Shown here piece by piece: positions 14,161-20,160 of a stretch of DNA of 28,377 bases. The translations under genes were made by a program, and so were the position numbers. Numbering within the stretch: the stretch's first letter is position 1; every line of letters starts with the position of its first letter. Below the pieces are notes generated by a model. The model had not been told where the DNA came from. It searched no databases and saw only the letters and a program-made list of their open reading frames with translations. This stretch comes from a virus: IMG/VR virus record IMGVR_UViG_3300030451_002690, positions 1-28,377 of that record; one strand, given 5' to 3'.

Positions 14161-14719
14161 CAGGATAGCTCCATTGCTGTTCAGGAACAAAGTATTCACT
14201 CTTTGGCAACTTCCAATGTTCCATAATGTCATGTTGTGTAACTTCAGTGTCTACATGTACACCGTCTGCTACATACTTAAACATTAACTTAGTAGGTTTA
14301 TCTTTTCTAAATCCTTTCCAGAATTTAATATCCACTAAGTTCTTTAGTCTCATTAAGTAATGAAGTGTTTGTTGTGTGACTTCACCACCTCTTTTCTTAG
14401 GTAATTTTCTAGTCATTAAATCATAAGAAAGATTAACTTTCTCATTATAACCAAATGAATACTTGTCATTGGCAAATGTTTTAATGTTAGAAAGATTATG
14501 ACTAAATCCTAATTGTAAAGATAAACTGTCTTTTAATAATCTGTATCTAGCAAAGACTGGTTTTTTATCTTTAGTTAATCCTAAAAATCTTTTACCACCA
14601 TACCAATCCATATTATTTAATTTATCTTTTTTATCTTTAACTTTAACATTATTTCTGTCCACTTTATTATTAGCTTTTCTTTCTGCTAAAGTATAGAATC
14701 TAGTATTTATAGATTTCAT
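14150..14719 (-). CDS. Hypothetical protein (189 aa)
   Basis: A basic N-terminus (ERKANNKVDRNNVKVKDKKD) precedes a mixed alpha/beta region with RFLGLTKDKKPVFARYRLL and a possible helical DNA-contact region (TQQTLHYLMRLKNLVDIKFW). Its ATG sits at a TAATG junction and its Shine-Dalgarno (GAGGAGGAG) is made of the last Glu codons of the upstream gene. I do not recognise a family. It overlaps the SET gene by 11 bases, so the two are likely co-expressed. Confidence 0.55.
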   Translation of the reverse strand: MKSINTRFYTLAERKANNKVDRNNVKVKDKKDKLNNMDWYGGKRFLGLTKDKKPVFARYRLLKDSLSLQLGFSHNLSNIKTFANDKYSFGYNEKVNLSYDLMTRKLPKKRGGEVTQQTLHYLMRLKNLVDIKFWKGFRKDKPTKLMFKYVADGVHVDTEVTQHDIMEHWKLPKSEYFVPEQQWSYPDEL

Positions 14720-14973
14720 TACTCCTCCTCTGTCTCCTCATCGGGAAGAGTTTCAGATAACATTGTAAAGTTATAGTTATAATCAACAACAAACTTGTTT
14801 ATTAATTTATCTACTTTCTCTGTATTAGGTAATGTATTTGTCTTGTCATTTCCTAAATGTCCAATTAATGTTACTGCCCAATGTCTTAGTGCCATTGGTG
14901 TATTGAAGATATTACCATCTTGTTTCTTTGAATCAATTTCTTTTTGTAATTCTTCTCTATTAATTTTAGCCAT
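14719..14973 (-). CDS. Small hypothetical acidic protein (84 aa)
   Basis: Mostly helical (MAKINREELQKEIDSKKQDG; MALRHWAVTLIGHLGND; VDKLINKFVVDYNYNFTML) with an acidic end (PDEETEEE). The three last Glu codons form the Shine-Dalgarno of the next gene. It overlaps the lysozyme-like gene by 8 bases. Function unknown. Confidence 0.55.
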   Translation of the reverse strand: MAKINREELQKEIDSKKQDGNIFNTPMALRHWAVTLIGHLGNDKTNTLPNTEKVDKLINKFVVDYNYNFTMLSETLPDEETEEE

Positions 14974-15382
14974 ACTTATCTACCTTTCCCCAGCAGCGTT
15001 TACTACTGTTCCAATGGTGCCAACCGTCATTGTACACCAACCATGAAGCAACAGCTGTTGATACTTCAGGGTTATATCTATTACTTGTTATTTTTAGTTT
15101 ATTTGTCAACCATGTCCATGTATTGTCATTGAATTGCCATAGTCCTATGTCTTTTGTGCCATTAGTATTAACACCAACTGCGTAATCTATACCTGAAGAT
15201 TCACAATATATAATTGTTAATGCTTTAAGTACATCTTCTTGTTTAAAGTATTGAGATACTAATGGTTGCCACTCTTGCACATGTTCTATTTTCTTTTCAA
15301 TGTCTCTACATTGGATATACTCAGTCACGCTCTCCAGGCTCACAGGCAAGGATAATGCACAACTGAGTAATATTCCAACCAC
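14966..15382 (-). CDS. Lysozyme/transglycosylase-like secreted protein
   Basis: A 138-aa protein starting at GTG two bases after the preceding stop. Residues 1-18 look like a short signal peptide (MVGILLSCALSLPVSLES). The core has the pattern of the SLT/lysozyme fold: ALTIIYCESSG with candidate catalytic Glu61, then NGTKDIGLWQFND (about 74-86), STAVASWLVYNDGWHHWNSS and KRCW. The E-S-x-G ... D-x-G-L-W-Q arrangement is typical of soluble lytic transglycosylases and of actinobacterial lysozyme-like domains. It lies in the leftward early block and not beside the holins, so it may act in envelope remodelling or be secreted rather than be the main endolysin. Confidence 0.65.
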   Translation of the reverse strand: MVGILLSCALSLPVSLESVTEYIQCRDIEKKIEHVQEWQPLVSQYFKQEDVLKALTIIYCESSGIDYAVGVNTNGTKDIGLWQFNDNTWTWLTNKLKITSNRYNPEVSTAVASWLVYNDGWHHWNSSKRCWGKVDKYG

Positions 15383-15384
15383 TT

Positions 15385-15699
15385 CTAGGCCATTGCCTTT
15401 CTTAATCGCTTAAGTAGTCTTTGGCCTTTTTTTCTCATAGACATACTATCTGCAGGTGTGCTAACTAAGTAATAAAGGAAATGTCCTCTTTTCTTAGCAG
15501 CCATAGTTGCAATATCATAACCTTCAGCTCTAAGGTCATGTAGTGTACCACCAAATCTAGTACATCTAAGGTCGAAAACGAACTCACCATTACTAATTGG
15601 TTCCTCAAAACGATTAGTTTCTAAGGCCCACCTAATGAGCTCATGCTTTGATTTTATATCTGTAGGGACTGGAACGCCCCTAAACTCTGATACTATCAA
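15385..15699 (-). CDS. Winged-helix DNA-binding protein (HTH_39-like)
   Basis: I place the start at TTG 15699, where GGAG lies 7 bases upstream and TTGA overlaps the stop of the preceding zinc-ribbon gene; another TTG at 15735 lacks a Shine-Dalgarno. The 104-aa product has a helix (KHELIRWALETNRF) followed by FDLRCTRFGGTLHDLRAEGY and a basic wing (KKRGHFLYYLVS), then a basic tail (RKKGQRLLKRLRKAMA). The LRxTRxxxxLHDLRxxGxxI pattern matches small phage winged helices of the HTH_39 kind. It probably regulates transcription or aids replication. Confidence 0.6.
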   Translation of the reverse strand: MIVSEFRGVPVPTDIKSKHELIRWALETNRFEEPISNGEFVFDLRCTRFGGTLHDLRAEGYDIATMAAKKRGHFLYYLVSTPADSMSMRKKGQRLLKRLRKAMA

Positions 15700-15830
15700 T
15701 TTAGTCTCCGTTTCTCCACCATATAGCGTGTACAACCTAAGTTAAGACACGCTAAGATACGGTGATTCTTTTTTGTAGTTTCTTCTAATAACTTATTACA
15801 GTTATCACAAGTCTTATTGGACTTTCCCAT
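15696..15830 (-). CDS. Small zinc-ribbon-like protein (44 aa)
   Basis: An open frame from ATG 15830 to TGA 15696, overlapping the previous gene by 17 bases and the next start by 3 to 4. It begins MGKSNKTCDNCNKLLEETTK and carries four cysteines as CxxC, then C and C (CDNC ... ACLNLGC), followed by a basic tail (RYMVEKRRLN). Four spaced cysteines suggest one zinc site. GGA precedes the ATG. Function is unknown; small zinc proteins of this kind often accompany phage recombination genes. Confidence 0.65.
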   Translation of the reverse strand: MGKSNKTCDNCNKLLEETTKKNHRILACLNLGCTRYMVEKRRLN

Positions 15831-16371
15831 CTAAGTTCCATTCTTGAGGAACATCGGAATTATCCAACCACCATGATTTTCGCCACTTGCCTGTATGCTG
15901 AGGGCATTCCTCTGGTGTTTTGCCTGAACATACAAAGTCAGGACTTCTTTCTGATTTCTTATTGCGTCTGTTATCCCATACCATTCTCTGATTAGGGCAA
16001 GGACACTTTAAGTCATCACGATATTTATTTTGATTAGCCATTTCAGTGACTAACTTATCTGTTATCTCAGACACTTCAGTATCTGGTTCAGGTGTTATGT
16101 CTTTCACTTCACCCATTATACTAGATACTTTATTTATGATGTCCATATCTTCAAAACTTTCTTGAGAAAATACTTCAGGCATATCTGCCAGTTTCTCAAT
16201 ATAATCAAAGTATTTGTTTAATTGGTCATCATTGTATTCGGTTAACTTTGCAGGAAACTTTCTCAATTTAGCATATTGTGCAGCAGATTGTATTATCTTT
16301 TGCTTAGTCTCCTGTTGTTTACCTTCTAGCATAGTACCTATGGTTGCTCTTATAAACTCCATATCTTGCAT
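15814..16371 (-). CDS. Zinc-ribbon protein, probable partner of the annealing protein
   Basis: A 185-aa protein. The N-terminal 110 residues are helical and acidic. The C-terminal part holds a Cys cluster: CPCPNQRMVWDNRRNKKSER, then SPDFVC, TPEECPQHTG and KWRKSWWLD, a treble of Cys and Trp-rich strands like zinc ribbons that bind single-stranded DNA. Its ATG forms a TAATG junction with the stop of the Rad52-type gene, so both are made together. Such zinc-ribbon proteins often follow phage single-strand annealing genes. A role as an annealing accessory is inferred. Confidence 0.6.
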   Translation of the reverse strand: MQDMEFIRATIGTMLEGKQQETKQKIIQSAAQYAKLRKFPAKLTEYNDDQLNKYFDYIEKLADMPEVFSQESFEDMDIINKVSSIMGEVKDITPEPDTEVSEITDKLVTEMANQNKYRDDLKCPCPNQRMVWDNRRNKKSERSPDFVCSGKTPEECPQHTGKWRKSWWLDNSDVPQEWNLDGKVQ

Positions 16372-16913
16372 TAGAATGGTGCCTCCGCAATAGTCCCATC
16401 ATCATTTAACAACAAGTCTTCCATTGCTCTAGGTTCTGGGTCTGGTACTTTGTTCTCTTTCAAACGCATATCCTTTTTAGTAACTTGAACTGAAGCTTCT
16501 CTTGCTACTTGTGCAGCATGTTCTTCTTCTGTTTGTGTTGAACCTGACCATAGTTCTACACCAAGGCCAAACCTCATACAAGCTCTCTTGAATGCGTCTG
16601 ATTCTGCGTCTTTTAGATTTGTGCCATCATTAAACTTGTCACTGTTTAATTTAAAGGTATCTATATCTCCAAATCCGTCATAGCTTCCCATGCCGTCTAT
16701 TGTTATAGTTCCTTTAGCACCTACAATACGGTTCTCTCCGTTATGTGTTCCATATATTGGTTCACATGTCCAACTATATTTAATCCCACTATCTCGTAGT
16801 CTTTCTACATAATTAGCATGTGGTACATAGTCTCCAAACTTCCCAGCTGGTGCTGAACGCACCAAATTACTAGGAAAAGGGGACAGTAGTTTACCGGTAT
16901 CTATTTCTACCAT
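16371..16913 (-). CDS. Rad52-type single-strand annealing protein
   Basis: A 180-aa protein with AAGGA 5 bases before the ATG. Recognisable blocks are YVPHANYVERLRDSGIKYSW (29-48), a beta hairpin region (IVGAKGTITIDGMGSYDGFG) and the signature KDAESDAFKRACMRFGLG (101-118) followed by ELW, typical of the Rad52/Rad22 fold in phage recombinases. These proteins coat single-stranded DNA and anneal complementary strands for recombination-dependent replication. The C-terminal 50 residues are acidic and probably disordered (PDPEPRAMEDLLLNDDG), as in many SSB-interacting tails. A GTTA-loop hairpin with a conserved flank lies just upstream. Confidence 0.75.
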   Translation of the reverse strand: MVEIDTGKLLSPFPSNLVRSAPAGKFGDYVPHANYVERLRDSGIKYSWTCEPIYGTHNGENRIVGAKGTITIDGMGSYDGFGDIDTFKLNSDKFNDGTNLKDAESDAFKRACMRFGLGVELWSGSTQTEEEHAAQVAREASVQVTKKDMRLKENKVPDPEPRAMEDLLLNDDGTIAEAPF

Positions 16914-16937
16914 GATTTCCTTCCTATATGTTAAAAT

Positions 16938-16970
16938 AGAGAAAAAGCATTTGGTATCCGTTAGGATACC
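16938..16970 (-). promoter_or_regulatory. GTTA-loop hairpin with conserved flank, upstream of the Rad52-type gene
   Basis: A perfect 7-bp stem GGTATCC/GGATACC (16953-16959 with 16964-16970) closes the loop GTTA (TAAC on the minus strand). The adjoining plus-strand flank GAGAAAAAGCATTT is nearly identical to one beside a second GTTA hairpin at 24753-24785. On the minus strand the order is hairpin, AAATGC, TTTTTCTCT, then 25-odd bases to the ATG. It could be a weak terminator or a protein-binding leader element. Confidence 0.6.
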
Positions 16971-16975
16971 TTCAC

Positions 16976-17110
16976 TTATCCTACTTTTGCTTTGTCCAGT
17001 TTTGTAATACCTCTTTCAATAGGTACAAACTCTATCTCTCCTAGTTCATTTTGAACTATAAAGAGTGGTTGGCTACCCATTCCAGCGTATTCAACTCCAA
17101 TTATCTTCAT
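16976..17110 (-). CDS. Small hypothetical protein (44 aa)
   Basis: An open frame from ATG 17110 (GAGGT about 10 bases upstream) to TAA 16976. The protein, starting MKIIGVEYAGMGSQPLFIVQ and ending VPIERGITKLDKAKVG, looks like a compact beta fold with a basic end. It fills most of the gap between the phosphoesterase and the hairpin preceding the Rad52-type gene. No family recognised. Confidence 0.6.
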   Translation of the reverse strand: MKIIGVEYAGMGSQPLFIVQNELGEIEFVPIERGITKLDKAKVG

Positions 17111-17137
17111 GTATTGACATACCTCTATCCATATATA

Positions 17138-18193
17138 CTATACATTCTCTAACTTTACCAGATATTCTGCAGTTACGCCAGTACCATCCTTACAAAATAG
17201 TAACCATTGGCATGGCCTACCCATACTAGCTAGTTGTTCTAGTGCATAGGTATTGTAACTCTCTGTTGAACCATTAACCCATAACCTTATATCATTAAGA
17301 TACATTGTTGTAGGTGTATGGAAATGGCCTGCAATAGCATTGTCAAAGTCTGGCATTAGTCCATTAGCTGCTAGTGTTTTCCAACCTTGTAGCTTCTTAC
17401 CGAAACCATACCAAGGGAATCCACTAAATCCTCTAACATTGTCTCCATGCCATAGTAAGAACTTACATTCTTTACCTAAATCAGCTATGTCGAACCAATG
17501 ATTATCGCCTGTACTATCAGGTATAGTCCATTTAATACGCTTCTCATCTCTAAATATCATCTTCATAATGTTACCTAGCATTCTGTCAGCGTTAGAATCT
17601 GGATGATAATCCTTACGACTACGCCCACCTAAGTGGCCATGATTACCTATAACCCAATGAACATCTACTTCATTAAAGTTAGCAAGTAATATATCGAAGA
17701 ACTTTGTCATGATTCTAGGACCGTCAACTGTTACTTGTTTATACAAGCTACTGTCAATTAAGTGTGATTGGCCTGGAAATATAAGCTCACCTTCTACTAT
17801 ATCTCCTACAGCAAATACAGCTACTTTATTAACTGGATGCGATTGTCTTTGTACATTAGTAATGTCAACTATCTTGTTAGCATAAGCGATTACTCTTTCT
17901 TCTGCTACTTCTGAATTGTATTCAGGTGTAACTTTAGCAAGTTGTATGTCACTTAATACTGCGATAGCTATTTCTTCATCCTTTGTTTTCTTTAAATTGC
18001 GTGGTTTAGGGATACTAGGTTTCTCCCATGTACGAAGATTGGCTGACACTGCCTCATAAACTGCGTCAACCATATCCTCTTTCTTCTTTTTGGCCTTCTC
18101 AAGTTGCTTTAATATATTTAAATTATCTTTTTTTAAATCTTGAACGACTTGAGATTCAACTTCAGCCATTAATTTTTCAATATCTTTAGGCAC
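17138..18193 (-). CDS. Calcineurin-like metallophosphoesterase
   Basis: A 351-aa protein. The N-terminal 60 residues are a charged helix that may be a coiled coil (LEKAKKKKEDMVDAV). The phosphoesterase motifs are in order: VLSDIQL (Asp82, with Gln84 where His is usual), AVGDIVEGE (Asp131), VIGNHGHLG (Asn184-His185), LLWHGDN (His249) and AGHFHTP (His290, His292), which bind the two metal ions. The fold resembles SbcD/Mre11-type nucleases, so a DNA-processing role is likely but not certain. Its start overlaps the preceding HTH gene by 8 bases, a pairing that suggests the HTH protein may recruit or regulate it. Confidence 0.75.
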   Translation of the reverse strand: MPKDIEKLMAEVESQVVQDLKKDNLNILKQLEKAKKKKEDMVDAVYEAVSANLRTWEKPSIPKPRNLKKTKDEEIAIAVLSDIQLAKVTPEYNSEVAEERVIAYANKIVDITNVQRQSHPVNKVAVFAVGDIVEGELIFPGQSHLIDSSLYKQVTVDGPRIMTKFFDILLANFNEVDVHWVIGNHGHLGGRSRKDYHPDSNADRMLGNIMKMIFRDEKRIKWTIPDSTGDNHWFDIADLGKECKFLLWHGDNVRGFSGFPWYGFGKKLQGWKTLAANGLMPDFDNAIAGHFHTPTTMYLNDIRLWVNGSTESYNTYALEQLASMGRPCQWLLFCKDGTGVTAEYLVKLENV

Positions 18194-18428
18194 TTTCTTT
18201 CTCCAATCTCTGCAAGTATCGTCTCATTGCAGATTCAGATATAGTAATACCAAAGTTTTCTTCTAATAATCTACTTACAACATATGGTCTCATCTTAACT
18301 TTATCTTTAACTACCCTGTCTTTCAAAGCAATCCAAAAAGGTTCAGCGTCTGGCGTAATTTTGCTTTCAACATAATTACCTTTTTTTCCGTTTTGTGCTT
18401 CTTCAAGCATGTCATTTATATTTGCCAT
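18186..18428 (-). CDS. Small helix-turn-helix protein (80 aa)
   Basis: A mostly helical protein with an acidic start (MANINDMLEEAQNGKKGNY) and a C-terminal helix-turn-helix-like part: MRPYVVSRLLEENFGITISE, then SAMRRYLQRLEKE, which would be the recognition helix. No Shine-Dalgarno is present. Instead TATACT lies exactly 7 bases before the ATG, so the message is likely leaderless. It overlaps the phosphoesterase start and probably acts as regulator or DNA-binding partner. Confidence 0.6.
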   Translation of the reverse strand: MANINDMLEEAQNGKKGNYVESKITPDAEPFWIALKDRVVKDKVKMRPYVVSRLLEENFGITISESAMRRYLQRLEKESA

Positions 18429-18435
18429 ACAGATA

Positions 18436-18463
18436 AGTATAGTAGATTTGAGATGTATGTAAA
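18436..18463 (-). promoter_or_regulatory. Sigma70-like promoter giving a leaderless message
   Basis: Minus-strand -35 TTTACA (18463-18458), 16-base spacer, -10 TATACT (18441-18436). Seven bases separate the -10 from the ATG at 18428, so the first transcribed base would be at the start codon. The same 7-base arrangement is seen at 6531-6544 on the plus strand. Confidence 0.6.
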
Positions 18464-18482
18464 AGATTTAAGAAGAAATTAG

Positions 18483-18555
18483 TGGAGGTGGCCGGAATCG
18501 AACCGGCGTTAGGATAACAACGGGCAGCTGTTAAACCTCTAACCTGGACACCCCC
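18483..18555 (-). tRNA. tRNA-like element, possible tRNA-Gly(GCC), lacking a clear D-stem
   Basis: Read on the minus strand, a 7-bp acceptor stem (GGGGGTG with CACCTCC, one G-U), discriminator A and a perfect T-arm (GCCGG TTCGATT CCGGC) are clear. An anticodon-like stem AACAG/TTGTT holds the loop CTGCCCG, giving GCC (glycine). However, the D region (TCCAGGTTAGAGGTTT) has at most 2 bp, and its GTTA and GG can instead pair with TAAC and CC on the 3' side of the anticodon arm, making one long hairpin. CCA is not encoded. It lies between two minus-strand genes. It is either a degenerate phage tRNA or a tRNA mimic. Confidence 0.6.
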
Positions 18556-18568
18556 AACAAAGATGGAA

Positions 18569-18627
18569 TACCGTGCTTAAGGTCGGAAAGGAGTACAACC
18601 CACTGTTGCCAGTTGCACGGTACTCCT
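18569..18627 (-). ncRNA. Potential RNA pseudoknot / alternative-pairing element
   Basis: Three segments can pair in two crossing ways: TACCGTGC (18569-18576) with GCACGGTA (18615-18622), and AGGAGTAC (18589-18596) with GTACTCCT (18620-18627). Because the order is A, B, A'B', the stems cross and would form an H-type pseudoknot or act as mutually exclusive hairpins. It lies between the VWA gene end and the tRNA-like element. No coding frame explains it. Confidence 0.45.
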
Positions 18628-18639
18628 AATGTTCCTTCC

Positions 18640-20160
18640 TTATACTAGCTGATTTAATTGTAAAGCAAACTGTTTTACTTCATTAATATTTGCTAGTCTA
18701 GTTATTCCTGAACGCTTGCATATTTCTATACAATCCTTCAATAAGTTTTCTGAGTTATGATTATGTAATCCAAAGACATACATATCACTTACCCAGATTC
18801 TTTTGGCTGGTTGCTTAGCTAACCACTGCAATGCAGGGCCATCAACTAAGTTACCACCACCGGACCAACGGTTAAGATATTCTTGCGAAACTCTTTTACC
18901 ATTTCGTCCTATAATTCGTAATGCACCTGTTGTCCAATCTCCGTCACTAGCTCTATCGTTATACATAGCGATAGTAACTGCTGGTAGTAGTTGCATTATT
19001 TCCAATATATCATCACCACTAAAGTTCATAGAACCTGAAGCGTCAATCAATATTGTTCCTCCGTATACTCTTTGTTTTTGTTTGAATACTTTTTTATCCA
19101 CACACCAACGATTCATATACTTTGGATTGACACCGTAATCCATTGGTCTATATTCTCTACCACCCTTAATCTTGGATTGTAAGTTCACGCTAAGATGTGG
19201 TTTATATGTTTTCATCTTGCCCCACTTACCCATATTATTAGGTTCTGGTACATAATTCATAGCTGTAGGATTGTTAGATTTCTCAAACATTTCTACACGA
19301 TTACGATTATTTAATTCATCAAGCGTCATAGTATCATCGCCTTCACCTTCATTAGATGATTGCTTAGATTGAGCTTGTTTGTTAGCTTGCATAGCTTTTT
19401 CTTTAGCTTCTTTTTCCAAGCGTGCTTTTTCTAAAACCTGATGTTCTTCAGGCTGTTCATTGAATTCTTCCATCAATTTATTTAGAATTTGTGCAGCTTT
19501 TCTAGTCTTATTATATTTAGTAGGCCTTCTACCCCACCCTCTGGTAGTAGTAATCAACCTATATAATGACTGAGCTTGTTTAAAAGCAAAGTTAATTTGT
19601 TGCAACCTTAGTTTTGTCATTTGTAATGGATGATTTGGACTTTCTTCTTGCATATTTAACAAGTCTTTCATTACTCTTATAATAGCTAAGTCTTCTAAGC
19701 TATCAGCTTTAGAATAATAATACTCATTAACTGTTCCTGGTTTCATATTCATTAGTATCCAAGCAGTTATGTCAAATATGGAACCGTTATAGAATACTTG
19801 TTGTGTTTTTTCTATAAACTTAGATTCACATACTGTCCAATCATCTAATGTTACATCCATACAAGATAAGTTATGATTAACACGAACCTCTTCGCATATC
19901 TCTATACATTTTTCTGATTCATTTTCTTTTAACTTACCTACAGTCTTAGGACTCCACTTGGCGTGGCCAAGTTCATGTCTTCTAATCATTTTGTTATGGT
20001 CACTACCACACAATACACATATCTCATCGCTTGTAGGGACATACATTTCATGTGATAATGTAGATGTTCTAGGTTGAACTTCGTCTTCAAATATTTTCCA
20101 AGGTCCCTCTCCAGACGCTATCTCTGGAAAGGGTATCTTGTTATTCTTCTTCTTGTACAT
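18640..20160 (-). CDS. HELGH metallopeptidase-like plus VWA-domain protein (CobT/DUF2201-like)
   Basis: A 506-aa protein. Near the N-terminus there is a CVLC pair (48-51) and the zinc-metallopeptidase motif HELGH (62-66), followed by CEEVRVNHNL (about 89-98), which could supply a third ligand as in DUF2201-type putative peptidases. A charged, Gln/Lys-rich linker spans about 235-285. The C-terminus is a VWA domain with a complete MIDAS start DASGS (Asp373, Ser375, Ser377), the loop SGGGN (433-437) and WVSDMY (Asp459). VWA proteins of this kind work with MoxR/CobS-type AAA+ ATPases, and the ATPase gene lies immediately upstream with a 20-base overlap. Together they may remodel a host or phage complex. 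Confidence 0.75.
   Translation of the reverse strand: MYKKKNNKIPFPEIASGEGPWKIFEDEVQPRTSTLSHEMYVPTSDEICVLCGSDHNKMIRRHELGHAKWSPKTVGKLKENESEKCIEICEEVRVNHNLSCMDVTLDDWTVCESKFIEKTQQVFYNGSIFDITAWILMNMKPGTVNEYYYSKADSLEDLAIIRVMKDLLNMQEESPNHPLQMTKLRLQQINFAFKQAQSLYRLITTTRGWGRRPTKYNKTRKAAQILNKLMEEFNEQPEEHQVLEKARLEKEAKEKAMQANKQAQSKQSSNEGEGDDTMTLDELNNRNRVEMFEKSNNPTAMNYVPEPNNMGKWGKMKTYKPHLSVNLQSKIKGGREYRPMDYGVNPKYMNRWCVDKKVFKQKQRVYGGTILIDASGSMNFSGDDILEIMQLLPAVTIAMYNDRASDGDWTTGALRIIGRNGKRVSQEYLNRWSGGGNLVDGPALQWLAKQPAKRIWVSDMYVFGLHNHNSENLLKDCIEICKRSGITRLANINEVKQFALQLNQLV

Noticed and set aside
18569-18640. A second tRNA next to the tRNA-like element
   Set aside because: There is no T-loop with the usual TTCRA pattern and no acceptor stem in the right order; the pairing crosses instead.
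18803-19138. Plus-strand 111-aa frame within the VWA gene
   Set aside because: It lies opposite the conserved VWA domain codons and has no recognisable motif or ribosome site.
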